DNA of 64,000 nt, taken from Gammaproteobacteria bacterium. GTDB taxonomy: Bacteria > Pseudomonadota > Gammaproteobacteria > SZUA-152. Made by a program: the position numbers and the translations under genes. The stretch lies in assembly GCA_011321815.1 (NCBI GenBank), contig DROS01000036.1, forward strand, positions 16,471-80,470, read 5' to 3'. Below, one piece after another: positions 1 to 6,865 of this stretch (position 1 is the first letter of the stretch; each line of letters starts with the position of its first letter). The notes below the pieces were generated by a model. The model searched no databases and was not told the DNA's origin. It saw only the letters and a list, made by a program, of their open reading frames with translations.

Positions 1-1037
1 TTGTACTCGTAAAAAGCACGCAGATCAGCATCCATATTAGTGACATTTTGCCAGGCGGGCGGCACCAGCAAACGCATGGCACGGAAAATATCCATACCAC
101 CCGCCAGCAAGGCTTCCAGCATATTATCCATGGAATTGGAATCCGAACCGGATGCCGATACCAGCGGACGCACATCGGCCATGGGAATGGCTGGGGTTTC
201 AAATTTGTGGCCACGGGCAACAGACCAATTGCGATTGCCCTGTATCGTATTGATCTCACCGTTGTGAGCGAGATAGCGGAACGGCTGGGCCAGACGCCAC
301 TGCGGCCAGGTATTGGTGGAAAAACGCTGATGAAACACCGCGATGGCTGTTTCCATGCGTTTGTCTTCCAGGTCGGTGTAAAATTCCGGCAGATGCGCAG
401 GCATCACCAGACCTTTATAGGAGATCACCCGCGAAGACAGACTGGGGATGTAAAACACATCATCATGGGGCTCAATAGCCTTCTCGCAACGGCGGCGGGC
501 AATATAAAGGTGTTGCTCAAAACTTACGGCATCCATTTCGCCCGGCGCATTCACAAAAATCTGCTCGATAACCGGTAAAGAAGCCAAAGCCTCATCACCG
601 CAGGCCGCAGTATCGGTGGGCACCGTACGCCAACCCAACACCTCCAGACCTTCCGTACGCAGCTCCGTTTCCAACCGCGCACGCGCGGCATTGGCAAGGG
701 CATCATCGGTATTGAGGAACACCATGCCCACTGCATAATGCGTGGCCAGCGTGAACCCCAACTCATCAGCGCACAAACGCAGAAAACCATCGGGCTTCTT
801 CATCAGTAAGCCACAACCATCACCGGTTTTCCCATCAGCAGCCACCGCACCGCGATGGGTCAGACGCGCCAGGGCGCCAATGGCGGTTTGCACCAGCCAA
901 TGGCTGGGTTGATTGTCCATCTGAGCGATAAGGCCAAAGCCACAATTGTCTTTTTCAAAACCGGGACGGTAGAGACTGTGGGCACCGGGAGGCTGGTTGA
1001 ATATTTTTTTCACGCTGTTTTTCACTGATGTAGTCAC
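1..1037 (-). CDS. gltB: Glutamate synthase (NADPH) large subunit, N-terminal part
   Basis: Reading the minus strand gives about 345 open codons that run off the left edge. This part is the class II glutamine amidotransferase domain of GltB, which releases ammonia from glutamine for transfer to 2-oxoglutarate. Seen: the nucleophile cysteine in DNCGFG about 25 residues from the start (family members lose a short propeptide to expose it), THRGAVAADGKTGDGCG, FHQRFSTNTWPQW, RYLAHNGEINT and SGSDSNSMDNMLE. The central FMN/iron-sulfur domains lie outside the window. An in-frame stop lies just upstream and no ATG precedes the conserved region; GTG codons at 1037, 1025 and 1013 are the possible starts, so the exact start is uncertain. 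Identity is firm. Confidence 0.93.
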   Translation of the reverse strand, partial: MTTSVKNSVKKIFNQPPGAHSLYRPGFEKDNCGFGLIAQMDNQPSHWLVQTAIGALARLTHRGAVAADGKTGDGCGLLMKKPDGFLRLCADELGFTLATHYAVGMVFLNTDDALANAARARLETELRTEGLEVLGWRTVPTDTAACGDEALASLPVIEQIFVNAPGEMDAVSFEQHLYIARRRCEKAIEPHDDVFYIPSLSSRVISYKGLVMPAHLPEFYTDLEDKRMETAIAVFHQRFSTNTWPQWRLAQPFRYLAHNGEINTIQGNRNWSVARGHKFETPAIPMADVRPLVSASGSDSNSMDNMLEALLAGGMDIFRAMRLLVPPAWQNVTNMDADLRAFYEY

Positions 1038-1575
1038 AACTCGGGTTGTTTATTCAAATTACCGACAACGGCAATATTGTTTTTATAATCAATTGGATAA
1101 GGCCGTTTCCAGCGCACAACCAATACTTTGCCACAGGCAAAATGGCCCAGCATTATACCGGCGCGCCAGATTGGGTTCAATGCGGCGAAAAATCAGTGTT
1201 TGTGGGGGCTTTGTTGAATCGGGAAATTGCAGGAGTGTTTGAAATGATACCAAGAGCAGTGAATGGGTATCTATCTGGAGAAAATGCATCCCGAGAATGA
1301 AGGAAGGCATGAAGTAGAAGAAGATGTATTCTCTCAGTCAACAGCAAAGAAAGCGAGTGACTGGTGAAAATATAGGCAAGCCTGATCTGTCGGTAGTTTT
1401 GTTGAAAATTACCGGTAATATTTATGGTTATGGTTATGGTTATGGGCATTGGCCTGGCTGTTATGTTGATGTCCGTGAAAGTTTGAATACGGATAATGCG
1501 CGTTAAAGTGACGTGTTTGGCTATGTATTTTGTACTTTGATGTCGACTTGGCGTTAGCCACAAAAGGGGACTTGT
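1038..1575. other. Intergenic stretch upstream of gltB with a hexamer tandem repeat
   Basis: I see no convincing gene here. Several short open frames exist on both strands but none has a good ribosome site, recognisable motif or gene-like composition. The only structure is a tandem run of TATGGT (just under four units, 1423-1445). The gltB promoter should lie at its left end. Confidence 0.5.
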
Positions 1576-1685
1576 ATGCATGATTATTCAATTGATAAGC
1601 ACCCGAAAGAAAAAATTCTTTTCTTTTTTTGGCGCTAATCGCGATTACAACGGATATTGGCCGCTTGTTTAGACTATTGTCATAA
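1576..1685 (+). pseudogene. Small membrane protein gene broken by a frameshift in a T-run
   Basis: An ATG with a good ribosome site (AAGGGG about 6 bases upstream) opens a frame reading MHDYSIDKHPKEKILFF, which stops soon after the run of T at about 1620-1630. Shifting by one base at that run continues as a hydrophobic stretch LALIAITTDIGRLFRLLS and a stop at 1683-1685. The whole span is not a multiple of three, as expected for a one-base indel. What is left is a charged N-terminus followed by one membrane helix. I do not recognise the family. A sequencing error in the homopolymer is the alternative to real decay. Confidence 0.4.
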
Positions 1686-1708
1686 TTTACAAGCTGATTC
1701 AGTTTTAA

Positions 1709-1879
1709 GAAACATCAATTGATGTGCCTGATGCCCACAGAAAAGTATTCTCAGAAGGTCATGCGACTGTATCCGGTTTAAATCAGCTAACATCGGAGCT
1801 TGAGAGCCTTTCAAATGATGTATTGAGAGAAAACTACCGGTCGTTCAAAAAGCTTGCAGAAGCAAGGTTGGAATACTAG
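1709..1879 (+). pseudogene. Coding remnant, C-terminal fragment of unknown protein
   Basis: About 56 codons are open between a stop at 1705-1707 and a stop at 1877-1879, reading ETSIDVPDAHRKVF, then GLNQLTSELESLSNDVL, then ENYRSFKKLAEARLEY. The composition looks like a soluble helical protein, but there is no ATG and no ribosome site. It may be the far end of the broken gene at 1576 or a separate remnant. No function can be assigned. Confidence 0.28.
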
Positions 1880-1913
1880 AAAAATGGCTAATAATCGCAT
1901 AAACACGGACCGC

Positions 1914-1966
1914 AAAAAAACAGGGACAGGCCTTGCAATCAATAAAAATAAGGGGTCAGGACATTT
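1914..1966 (+). repeat. REP-like motif pair (CAGGGACAGG / AAGGGGTCAGG)
   Basis: The stretch carries AAACAGGGACAGG followed after about 20 bases by ATAAGGGGTCAGG. From memory, such 'gggacagg/ggggtcagg' strings recur around REP-associated (Y1-type) transposase elements in proteobacteria. A similar AATAAGGGGCC occurs near 4320-4330 on the minus strand. No transposase is present here, so this is at most a REP-type remnant. Confidence 0.3.
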
Positions 1967-2018
1967 TTTCGCAGTATCCAAAAACTATAATTTGAGCATT
2001 AGAAGGAGAAAAGAATAA

Positions 2019-2294
2019 ATGCTGTTTGAATGGGAAGATGAGAAAGATCGAATAAATCGCCGCAAACACGACATGCCGTTAAAGGCAGGGATTTCTGATT
2101 TTGACGATATTAATGCTATTGAATTCGAGGATAATAGATATAATTACAGTGAAAAACGATGGGTTCTCATTGGTCATGATAGTCGTACCAAATTATTATG
2201 CGTGGTATATACGATGAAAGAGGTGACAAGGCTCATATCTGTGCGTAAAGCAATCAAAAAAGAACGCGATTTGTATTATAAAGGAGGATATTAA
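2019..2294 (+). CDS. brnT: BrnT family toxin of a type II toxin-antitoxin system
   Basis: 91 residues, the normal BrnT length. BrnT proteins are small ribonuclease toxins that block translation and are neutralised by the downstream BrnA antitoxin. Seen: the typical opening FEWEDEKDRINRRKHD, a central RWVLIGHDSR strand where BrnT usually has 'R..iG.s..grll.Vv.t', and the terminal ISVRKAIKKERDLYY close to the family's 'IISARkAtkkEr..Y'. The ATG has an excellent ribosome site (AGAAGGAG). The antitoxin gene starts two bases after the stop (AAGGAGG overlaps the end of brnT), as in working brnTA operons. It sits in AT-rich decayed DNA, and the partner gene is frameshifted. Confidence 0.88.
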   Translation: MLFEWEDEKDRINRRKHDMPLKAGISDFDDINAIEFEDNRYNYSEKRWVLIGHDSRTKLLCVVYTMKEVTRLISVRKAIKKERDLYYKGGY

Positions 2295-2296
2295 AT

Positions 2297-2492
2297 ATGG
2301 GCAAAATAATCAGAACGGAGCATTCCAAGGAGAACCCTGTTGATAACAGCGATATTGATTTCACCAAAGCTGATCAGCTGACTGATGAAGAAATGGAAAA
2401 AAAGGGCAAAAAGTGATCCCGATTCTCTACCGTTTACGGATGAAGAATTAAAGCATATAAAAATTAAAAAGAGGCATAAAAAAGGTGAGTAA
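2297..2492 (+). pseudogene. BrnA-like antitoxin, frameshifted
   Basis: The ATG follows brnT directly with ribosome site AAGGAGG. The first frame reads 39 codons (MGKIIRTEHSKENPVD, then DFTKADQLTDEEMEKKGKK) and stops at 2414-2416 right after a run of five A. Removing one base from that run continues as SDPDSLPFTDEELKHIKIKK to a stop at 2490-2492. The 'DF.k.d.ltDEe' and 'DPDSlPfTDEe' segments match the N-terminal half of BrnA antitoxins. The usual C-terminal ribbon-helix-helix DNA-binding part is not evident even in the repaired frame. If the frameshift is real, toxin neutralisation would depend on the 39-residue product or another antitoxin. Confidence 0.6.
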
Positions 2493-3120
2493 AATCATTA
2501 GAATTAATCACATAAAAGGTACAAATACTGTTAAAAATAATATAAAGAAAAAAGAAGAATTGTATCTGAATATGCTCTGTCAGTGATTAAAGTTGCTCTT
2601 AAAGAGTCAGGCATGAAAGCAGCAGTGATTACATCAACACTTAGAACACCCGAAGAACAGGCTGCCATAATGCTTAAAAATGCGAAAATAGATTTAAAAA
2701 AAACAGTATCGCTTATATGGAAGAAGCGGTGATACAGTTTTAAAGATTTATGATGAAAATAAAGGCAAAGCTGATGATGAAATACTTGAATTAATGATTA
2801 ATCAAATTAACCAGCTGGAAAAGGAAAACCGCAGAGTTTCAAACCACTGAATTTCTATAGATGACTATAAAAAGAAAAACGTCATTGACATAGGATTAAG
2901 TTCAACAAGAAGTGCAAACAAGACATTTTATAAGAATAAATTTACAGAAGCATTGGCGAGCCTGGCTAAAGAAGGATACATAGACAGATTTATCGATGAA
3001 ACAAACAAATCCAATCAATGTTGGCATATCGAAATCATGCCCAATAAGAAAATTTTAAGTGATTATAATAAAGGATCAATTTTAAGCCAAACAATATTCA
3101 TTAATGGTAACGCTAAATGA
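2485..3120 (+). pseudogene. M15 family peptidoglycan peptidase-like gene, multiply disrupted
   Basis: Three frames must be joined to read the protein. It opens with GTG (VSKIIRINHIKGTNTV), shifts near 2560, continues with ALSVIKVALKESGMKAAVI and TSTLRTPEEQAA, shifts again at the A-run near 2695-2705, and then meets an in-frame TGA after RRVSNH before ISIDDYKKKNVIDIG and finally NQCWHIEIMPNKK. STLRTPEEQA, the SNH and VIDI pair, and WHIE occupy the positions of the substrate motif and the three zinc ligands of M15 D,D-peptidases (VanX/VanY and phage endolysin type). So a cell-wall peptidase decayed here by two frameshifts and one nonsense change. It overlaps the next gene by ATGA, suggesting a former operon. 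Confidence 0.6.
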
Positions 3121-3667
3121 AAATATTATTCCTTTGTTTATTATTTGCTTTACCTATATTTTGCGATGCAAAAGAAATAAGCTGTAAATATAATTCGTCA
3201 TTTATTGAGGAAACTATTCCAACAGATAGCAGTATTCAGAGCTTTAAATGGGAGGAAAAATTGATACTGACAGTGATGAGCATATAAAGAAGTTAATAAT
3301 AACCTATAAAAATAACGATACGGCTATAATCGAGCATAAATATTGTGATATTTATAATTTTGAATACATATATTCCACAACCAAAAATCCAGCCTCACTC
3401 AAAAAAGAAGATGTTATTAAACGTATTACGAAAGGGTTCAAACAATCAAAAATAAAACCTGCATTTAGGATCAAGTTGGACAAGATTATTTCGCAAGCAC
3501 TTAACAAACACGGATACAGTACTAAAGAATCTTTTTCTATTGGGCTTCCCGTAGACCAAGTTATATATCATGACAATATAGAATATGGTCTTGAGTATAC
3601 TCCGGGTAAAAATGGAGTCGCCGCTTCAACTCTCATTTTTTACATGTCGATTGGTGGCAATGAGTGA
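3117..3667 (+). pseudogene. Exported small protein gene with one frameshift
   Basis: ATG at 3117 overlaps the stop of the M15-like gene (ATGA). The first frame encodes a clear signal peptide, MKILFLCLLFALPIFCDAKE, followed by ISCKYNSSFIEETIP and ...SFKWE. At about 3245-3255 the frame must shift by one base to continue as GGKIDTDSDEHIKKLIITYK and on to the end at 3667 (139 codons open). The mature part has no motif I recognise. Translational coupling to a peptidoglycan peptidase hints that it acted in the periplasm on the same substrate or as a partner, but that is inference. Confidence 0.5.
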
Positions 3668-3818
3668 TTTAGATTTGACGAATAGAAATAAGAGGAAAGG
3701 CATCATTTAATAATAACAAAATTAGAGGGGGATTAGCTCTCGTATTATGCACTTTCCGCCACTTAAAACTTTTTGTGCTTCCATCACGATCCCCTAAAAA
3801 TCTATGGTGGCTTTGTGG

Positions 3819-4142
3819 TTAAATCAACGAAAATAATCTTTTAATCACAATTTCTTGAATGCCGCTGGCTAACCTTTGGGCGCTTGCCTTGGCGCCAACC
3901 GTTAACCTGACTTCCTCAATCTGTGTAAGTATTTCCATTTTTTTTACCAGTTTTTTATATCCTGCTACGGTAAGTTCTCCATCTGCAAGCATAATTGTCC
4001 ACCGCTCAAAACTTTCTGCTTGAAGGCGTACAAAATCAGACGTGTTATTTTTTGATGTGAGGATTAATTTCTTTAGGGCATTTCTTTCCAGCAATTTATT
4101 TTCATCAAAAACACTATCAACAAAATCCGTAAATTTGCTCAT
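3819..4142 (-). CDS. Hypothetical protein, 107 residues
   Basis: An intact frame with a strong ribosome site (AGGAGGG six bases before the ATG). The product is predicted helical (ESFERWTIMLADGELT, GYKKLVKKMEILTQIEEVR, then SAQRLASGIQEIVIKRLF), with no signal peptide or membrane segment. It follows, with a short gap of 9 bases, the end of another minus-strand reading frame remnant (4152-4322), so both probably belonged to one operon. I do not recognise the family. Confidence 0.7.
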   Translation of the reverse strand: MSKFTDFVDSVFDENKLLERNALKKLILTSKNNTSDFVRLQAESFERWTIMLADGELTVAGYKKLVKKMEILTQIEEVRLTVGAKASAQRLASGIQEIVIKRLFSLI

Positions 4143-4151
4143 AAAACCCTC

Positions 4152-4322
4152 CTAATGTTTATTTTTTAAATTCTCAGTAGCAATCGCAATATCAAATGCT
4201 TTCCCCAGAATGACAGAAGCGCCCCTTGCTGATGGGATAAATATTTTTTTCAAGTATGGTAAAGATTTTTGCGGATTAATTAATTCTATAACTTCAGTAA
4301 AAAAATATATGTGTGTGGCCCC
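4152..4322 (-). pseudogene. Truncated C-terminal coding remnant upstream of the 107-residue gene
   Basis: On the minus strand 56 codons are open from a stop at 4323-4325 to TAG at 4152-4154, reading TEVIELINPQKSLPYLKKIF then IPSARGASVILGKAFDIAIA. There is no start codon near the conserved-looking part, so this is probably the end of a gene whose 5' part is lost. Its stop lies inside the ribosome-site region of the downstream 107-residue gene, typical of translational coupling. The upstream boundary contains AATAAGGGGCC, resembling the REP-like motif at 1914-1966. Confidence 0.35.
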
Positions 4323-4607
4323 TTATTCTTTTTAGTCAATAATGGAATGGATTATTTCGGTAAATCATTAGGTTGTGTGATTTTTTGAGTGGGCGATAGT
4401 TGCAGTGCAATAATTATTGTTTTTGTTCCGGTGACGAAATATTACCAAATGATAAACGAATAACTAATGCCTCATTGCTAGAGTATTGGGGACGACAAAG
4501 TCAATTTTATTCCTCAATGGTAAAAGTTCATAGCTGATTTGATTGAAACGGGTTTTACGGTGTTCATCACGTCAATTCAACATCTGCTGACTTTAGGATT
4601 AACGATT

Positions 4608-5228
4608 ATGTTATTAAAAGATAAATCAAAAAAGTATCTTATTTTTTTCTCTTTATTCGCTATAATTGCGACGCTTCCGTATATTTGGCATGTATACTTT
4701 AACTATCGCTTCGCGGTCATCTCTGAGAACAAAGTTTATAAGTCAGGGGTAATTCCTTCCGAGAAAATTGCAAGTTATATTAATAAATATAAAATCAAAA
4801 CAGTTATTGATCTGAGGCATCCTGGCCTTCATGACCCTTTAAATCCTGGAAAAAAAGATGGTATTGATTTAGAGAGAGCCGCAATTGAAAAAATTCCAGG
4901 CGTTAAATACGTCAATATCCCATCTGATCAGGTCCCGACAAGAAATAACCTGAATAGTTTTTTTAATGTAATGGATGACAGCGAATCATATCCAGTGCTG
5001 ATTCATTGTTATCATGGTATTGGCCGCGCAGTCATTTACTCAGCACTATATAGAATCGAGTATGAAGGGTTCTCAAATGAGGCGGCAAGAGCAAAAACCA
5101 GAGTTGTTCTAAATGGAAGCAGTTTCGATGAAGGAAAAAGTAAGGGTGATTTTCTGATTAACTACAAATCAAGAAAACATGGTGGCGCCAGCACGCTTGC
5201 TACGCTAAATTATACCCGTGGCGTTTGA
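4608..5228 (+). CDS. Membrane-anchored dual-specificity protein phosphatase family protein
   Basis: 206 residues from the ATG at 4608, which has AGGA nine bases upstream; a TTG at 4539 would add 23 residues and a second hydrophobic stretch. One membrane helix (IFFSLFAIIATLPYIW) is followed by a tyrosine/dual-specificity phosphatase fold: VYKSGVIPSEKIASYI, KTVIDLRHPG, an aspartate in NIPSDQVP that could be the general acid, and the phosphocysteine loop HCYHGIGRA (Cys about 134 followed by five residues and Arg). All catalytic elements are present. Orientation of the helix suggests the catalytic domain may face the periplasm, but this is not settled. It lies alone in AT-rich DNA with no kinase or substrate gene nearby. 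Confidence 0.78.
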   Translation: MLLKDKSKKYLIFFSLFAIIATLPYIWHVYFNYRFAVISENKVYKSGVIPSEKIASYINKYKIKTVIDLRHPGLHDPLNPGKKDGIDLERAAIEKIPGVKYVNIPSDQVPTRNNLNSFFNVMDDSESYPVLIHCYHGIGRAVIYSALYRIEYEGFSNEAARAKTRVVLNGSSFDEGKSKGDFLINYKSRKHGGASTLATLNYTRGV

Positions 5229-6248
5229 GCCTGGATTTAAGTGTACGCCATATTTGTCCCGTGGCGAGAAAAAACAACACGTAATACCCGGTTTATTGCA
5301 AGGCTTTCAACATGATCATGAAAAAAGAAGGTACGTTAGATATGTAATGCCTTACATAAAGCTAGTGTTATGCTGGTAAGGCCTGTGGGATACGTCAGGG
5401 CAGAGTTATTTTTTCTCTTCTAATAAAATCGAATTAACGCTTCCTTTCACTGCTTGCAGCTGCTTCAATGTTTATGTCGCAAAATTGCCAGTTTCTATAT
5501 CAAATAAACAGTTCCAGGATAAAATAAAGATGCGCATAAATTAATTGACACACTAATCGCTCTTCGTTAGATTGCGGGGCGCAATATTTTCATGGAATGA
5601 AGAGGGCTCGGATGCCAGTATCTCGTAAAAAACCAAATTTTCTTGGATTCAGTTCCGTGCTACCGTTGTATTTATTATGCCTTTTCCTGTGGTAAGGATG
5701 GGTGTGGTCCGGACAGTTTTTATTTTCAGGTTATCAGGCAGGGTGGAGAGAATCCTCTGTTGCCTCTGCTTCAGAAGCGCAGTTTTTGTTGAAAACGCTT
5801 GATTTGTTGCCCCGTCTGGAAGGGTCATCAATTTCTATCTAAAGCCTTCAAACTTTACACGGTGATGAGCGTATTTCTATTCCATAGAAACGAAACATGT
5901 GGATATTTCCGGGAGAAATAACAGTGACTCAAAAACCTAAATAATAAGATTATGGCTAACTGTCGCTGTTTCATAGGATCGGTATATAAAAATGCTAAAA
6001 TGAATCAAGCCTCAGAAAATAGTTGATAACTTTAATTTCGGGGCAATGGTTTATGAAGTTGTATTATTTTCATTTTGAAAAAGTGCAAATATGTTGATTG
6101 ATTTTTTTAAAAAAAGATAACGGATCAATCTGATTTATGCGACGTAACTCAAGGATTAATTTTGTAAAAAAATAGCTTTTTATTTGATGATTATTTCGTG
6201 ATTTAATTAAAAATTTATTGTTAAGTAGTTATAAAAAAGAGCGGCCCA
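5229..6248. other. About 1 kb of AT-rich non-coding or decayed DNA
   Basis: No intact gene is visible. The only gene-like stretch is the interrupted frame at 5612-5842, listed separately. The right part (5950-6248) is very AT-rich and probably holds the promoter of the coiled-coil gene at 6249. Confidence 0.5.
5612..5842 (+). pseudogene. Possible N-terminal remnant of a membrane protein with an in-frame stop
   Basis: ATG with ribosome site AGAGGG opens MPVSRKKPNFLGFSSVLPLY then LLCLFLW, a membrane helix after a basic start, and meets TAA. The same frame then stays open for 49 more codons (GWVWSGQFLFSGYQAGW, then ASEAQFLLKTLDLLPRLEG) to a stop at 5840-5842. The pattern resembles the start of a membrane sensor protein whose remainder is lost. 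No family can be named. Confidence 0.3.
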
Positions 6249-6734
6249 GTGAAAGAATCAAAAGTCAAATATATTTTAGTTGCAGCCATTTTGTTTGGTT
6301 TTTCATTATCGTCAGTAGCGGAGGATGCGCTGCCTTCATCGTCCATACATAACATGCAGATTGCTGTTGATACTGCGATGAAAACCAAGTTAGAGGCGCG
6401 TTTAGCAGAACTTAAAGCCGTCTATGAGGCTGATCAAAAAGCATTGGCTGAATATAAAACCAAAATGCAAGATCTTGCAGATACGCTTACCCGGATATCA
6501 AGCGAAATACAGGTGTTGGAAGATGAGATTAATTCTAATGAAGCATCATCCAGTGACGCTGCAATGAAGGCCACTTTAGAGGCGCGTTTGGCAGGGCTTA
6601 GGGCAGACTCTGAGGCTGGCCAAAAGATGTTGACTGAATATGAATCCAAAACACGGGATCTTGCAGATAGCCTTATCCGGGTGTCGGGGGCAATGCAAGT
6701 GCTGGAGGATATAATCAATAAAAATTTATCTTAA
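6249..6734 (+). CDS. Periplasmic coiled-coil protein with an internal tandem duplication
   Basis: 161 residues, GTG start preceded by AAGAGCGG. A signal peptide (YILVAAILFGFSLSSVAE) is followed by an almost wholly helical mature protein. Two copies of a roughly 53-residue unit follow each other: the first begins AMKTKLEARLAELKA and ends IQVLEDEIN, the second begins AMKATLEARLAGLRA and ends MQVLEDIIN. The DNA copies are also clearly alike, so the duplication is fairly recent. Heptad-like spacing of L/A suggests an antiparallel or multimeric coiled coil. No catalytic motif. It stands alone between AT-rich DNA and asnB. Function unknown; a periplasmic spacer or adaptor role is a guess. Confidence 0.72.
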   Translation: MKESKVKYILVAAILFGFSLSSVAEDALPSSSIHNMQIAVDTAMKTKLEARLAELKAVYEADQKALAEYKTKMQDLADTLTRISSEIQVLEDEINSNEASSSDAAMKATLEARLAGLRADSEAGQKMLTEYESKTRDLADSLIRVSGAMQVLEDIINKNLS

Positions 6735-6865
6735 CAGCAATATCGTGGCGGAGATAATATTGACACTTTAAGTATGGATGCTGTCTAACGTTTCCGGCTT
6801 GGGTAATTTGGTATATACCTGTGGTGATTGAAATTCAGACCTGATTGGCTCCCGGTAGACAGCCT

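Noticed and set aside
1423..1445. TATGGT tandem repeat as a CRISPR-like or phase-variable tract
   Set aside because: Under four short units, no spacers and no gene whose frame it would switch.
1177..1581. 134-codon minus-strand open frame upstream of gltB
   Set aside because: Composition is random-like (many Ile/Thr/His), no ribosome site, crosses the TATGGT repeat; not accepted as a gene.
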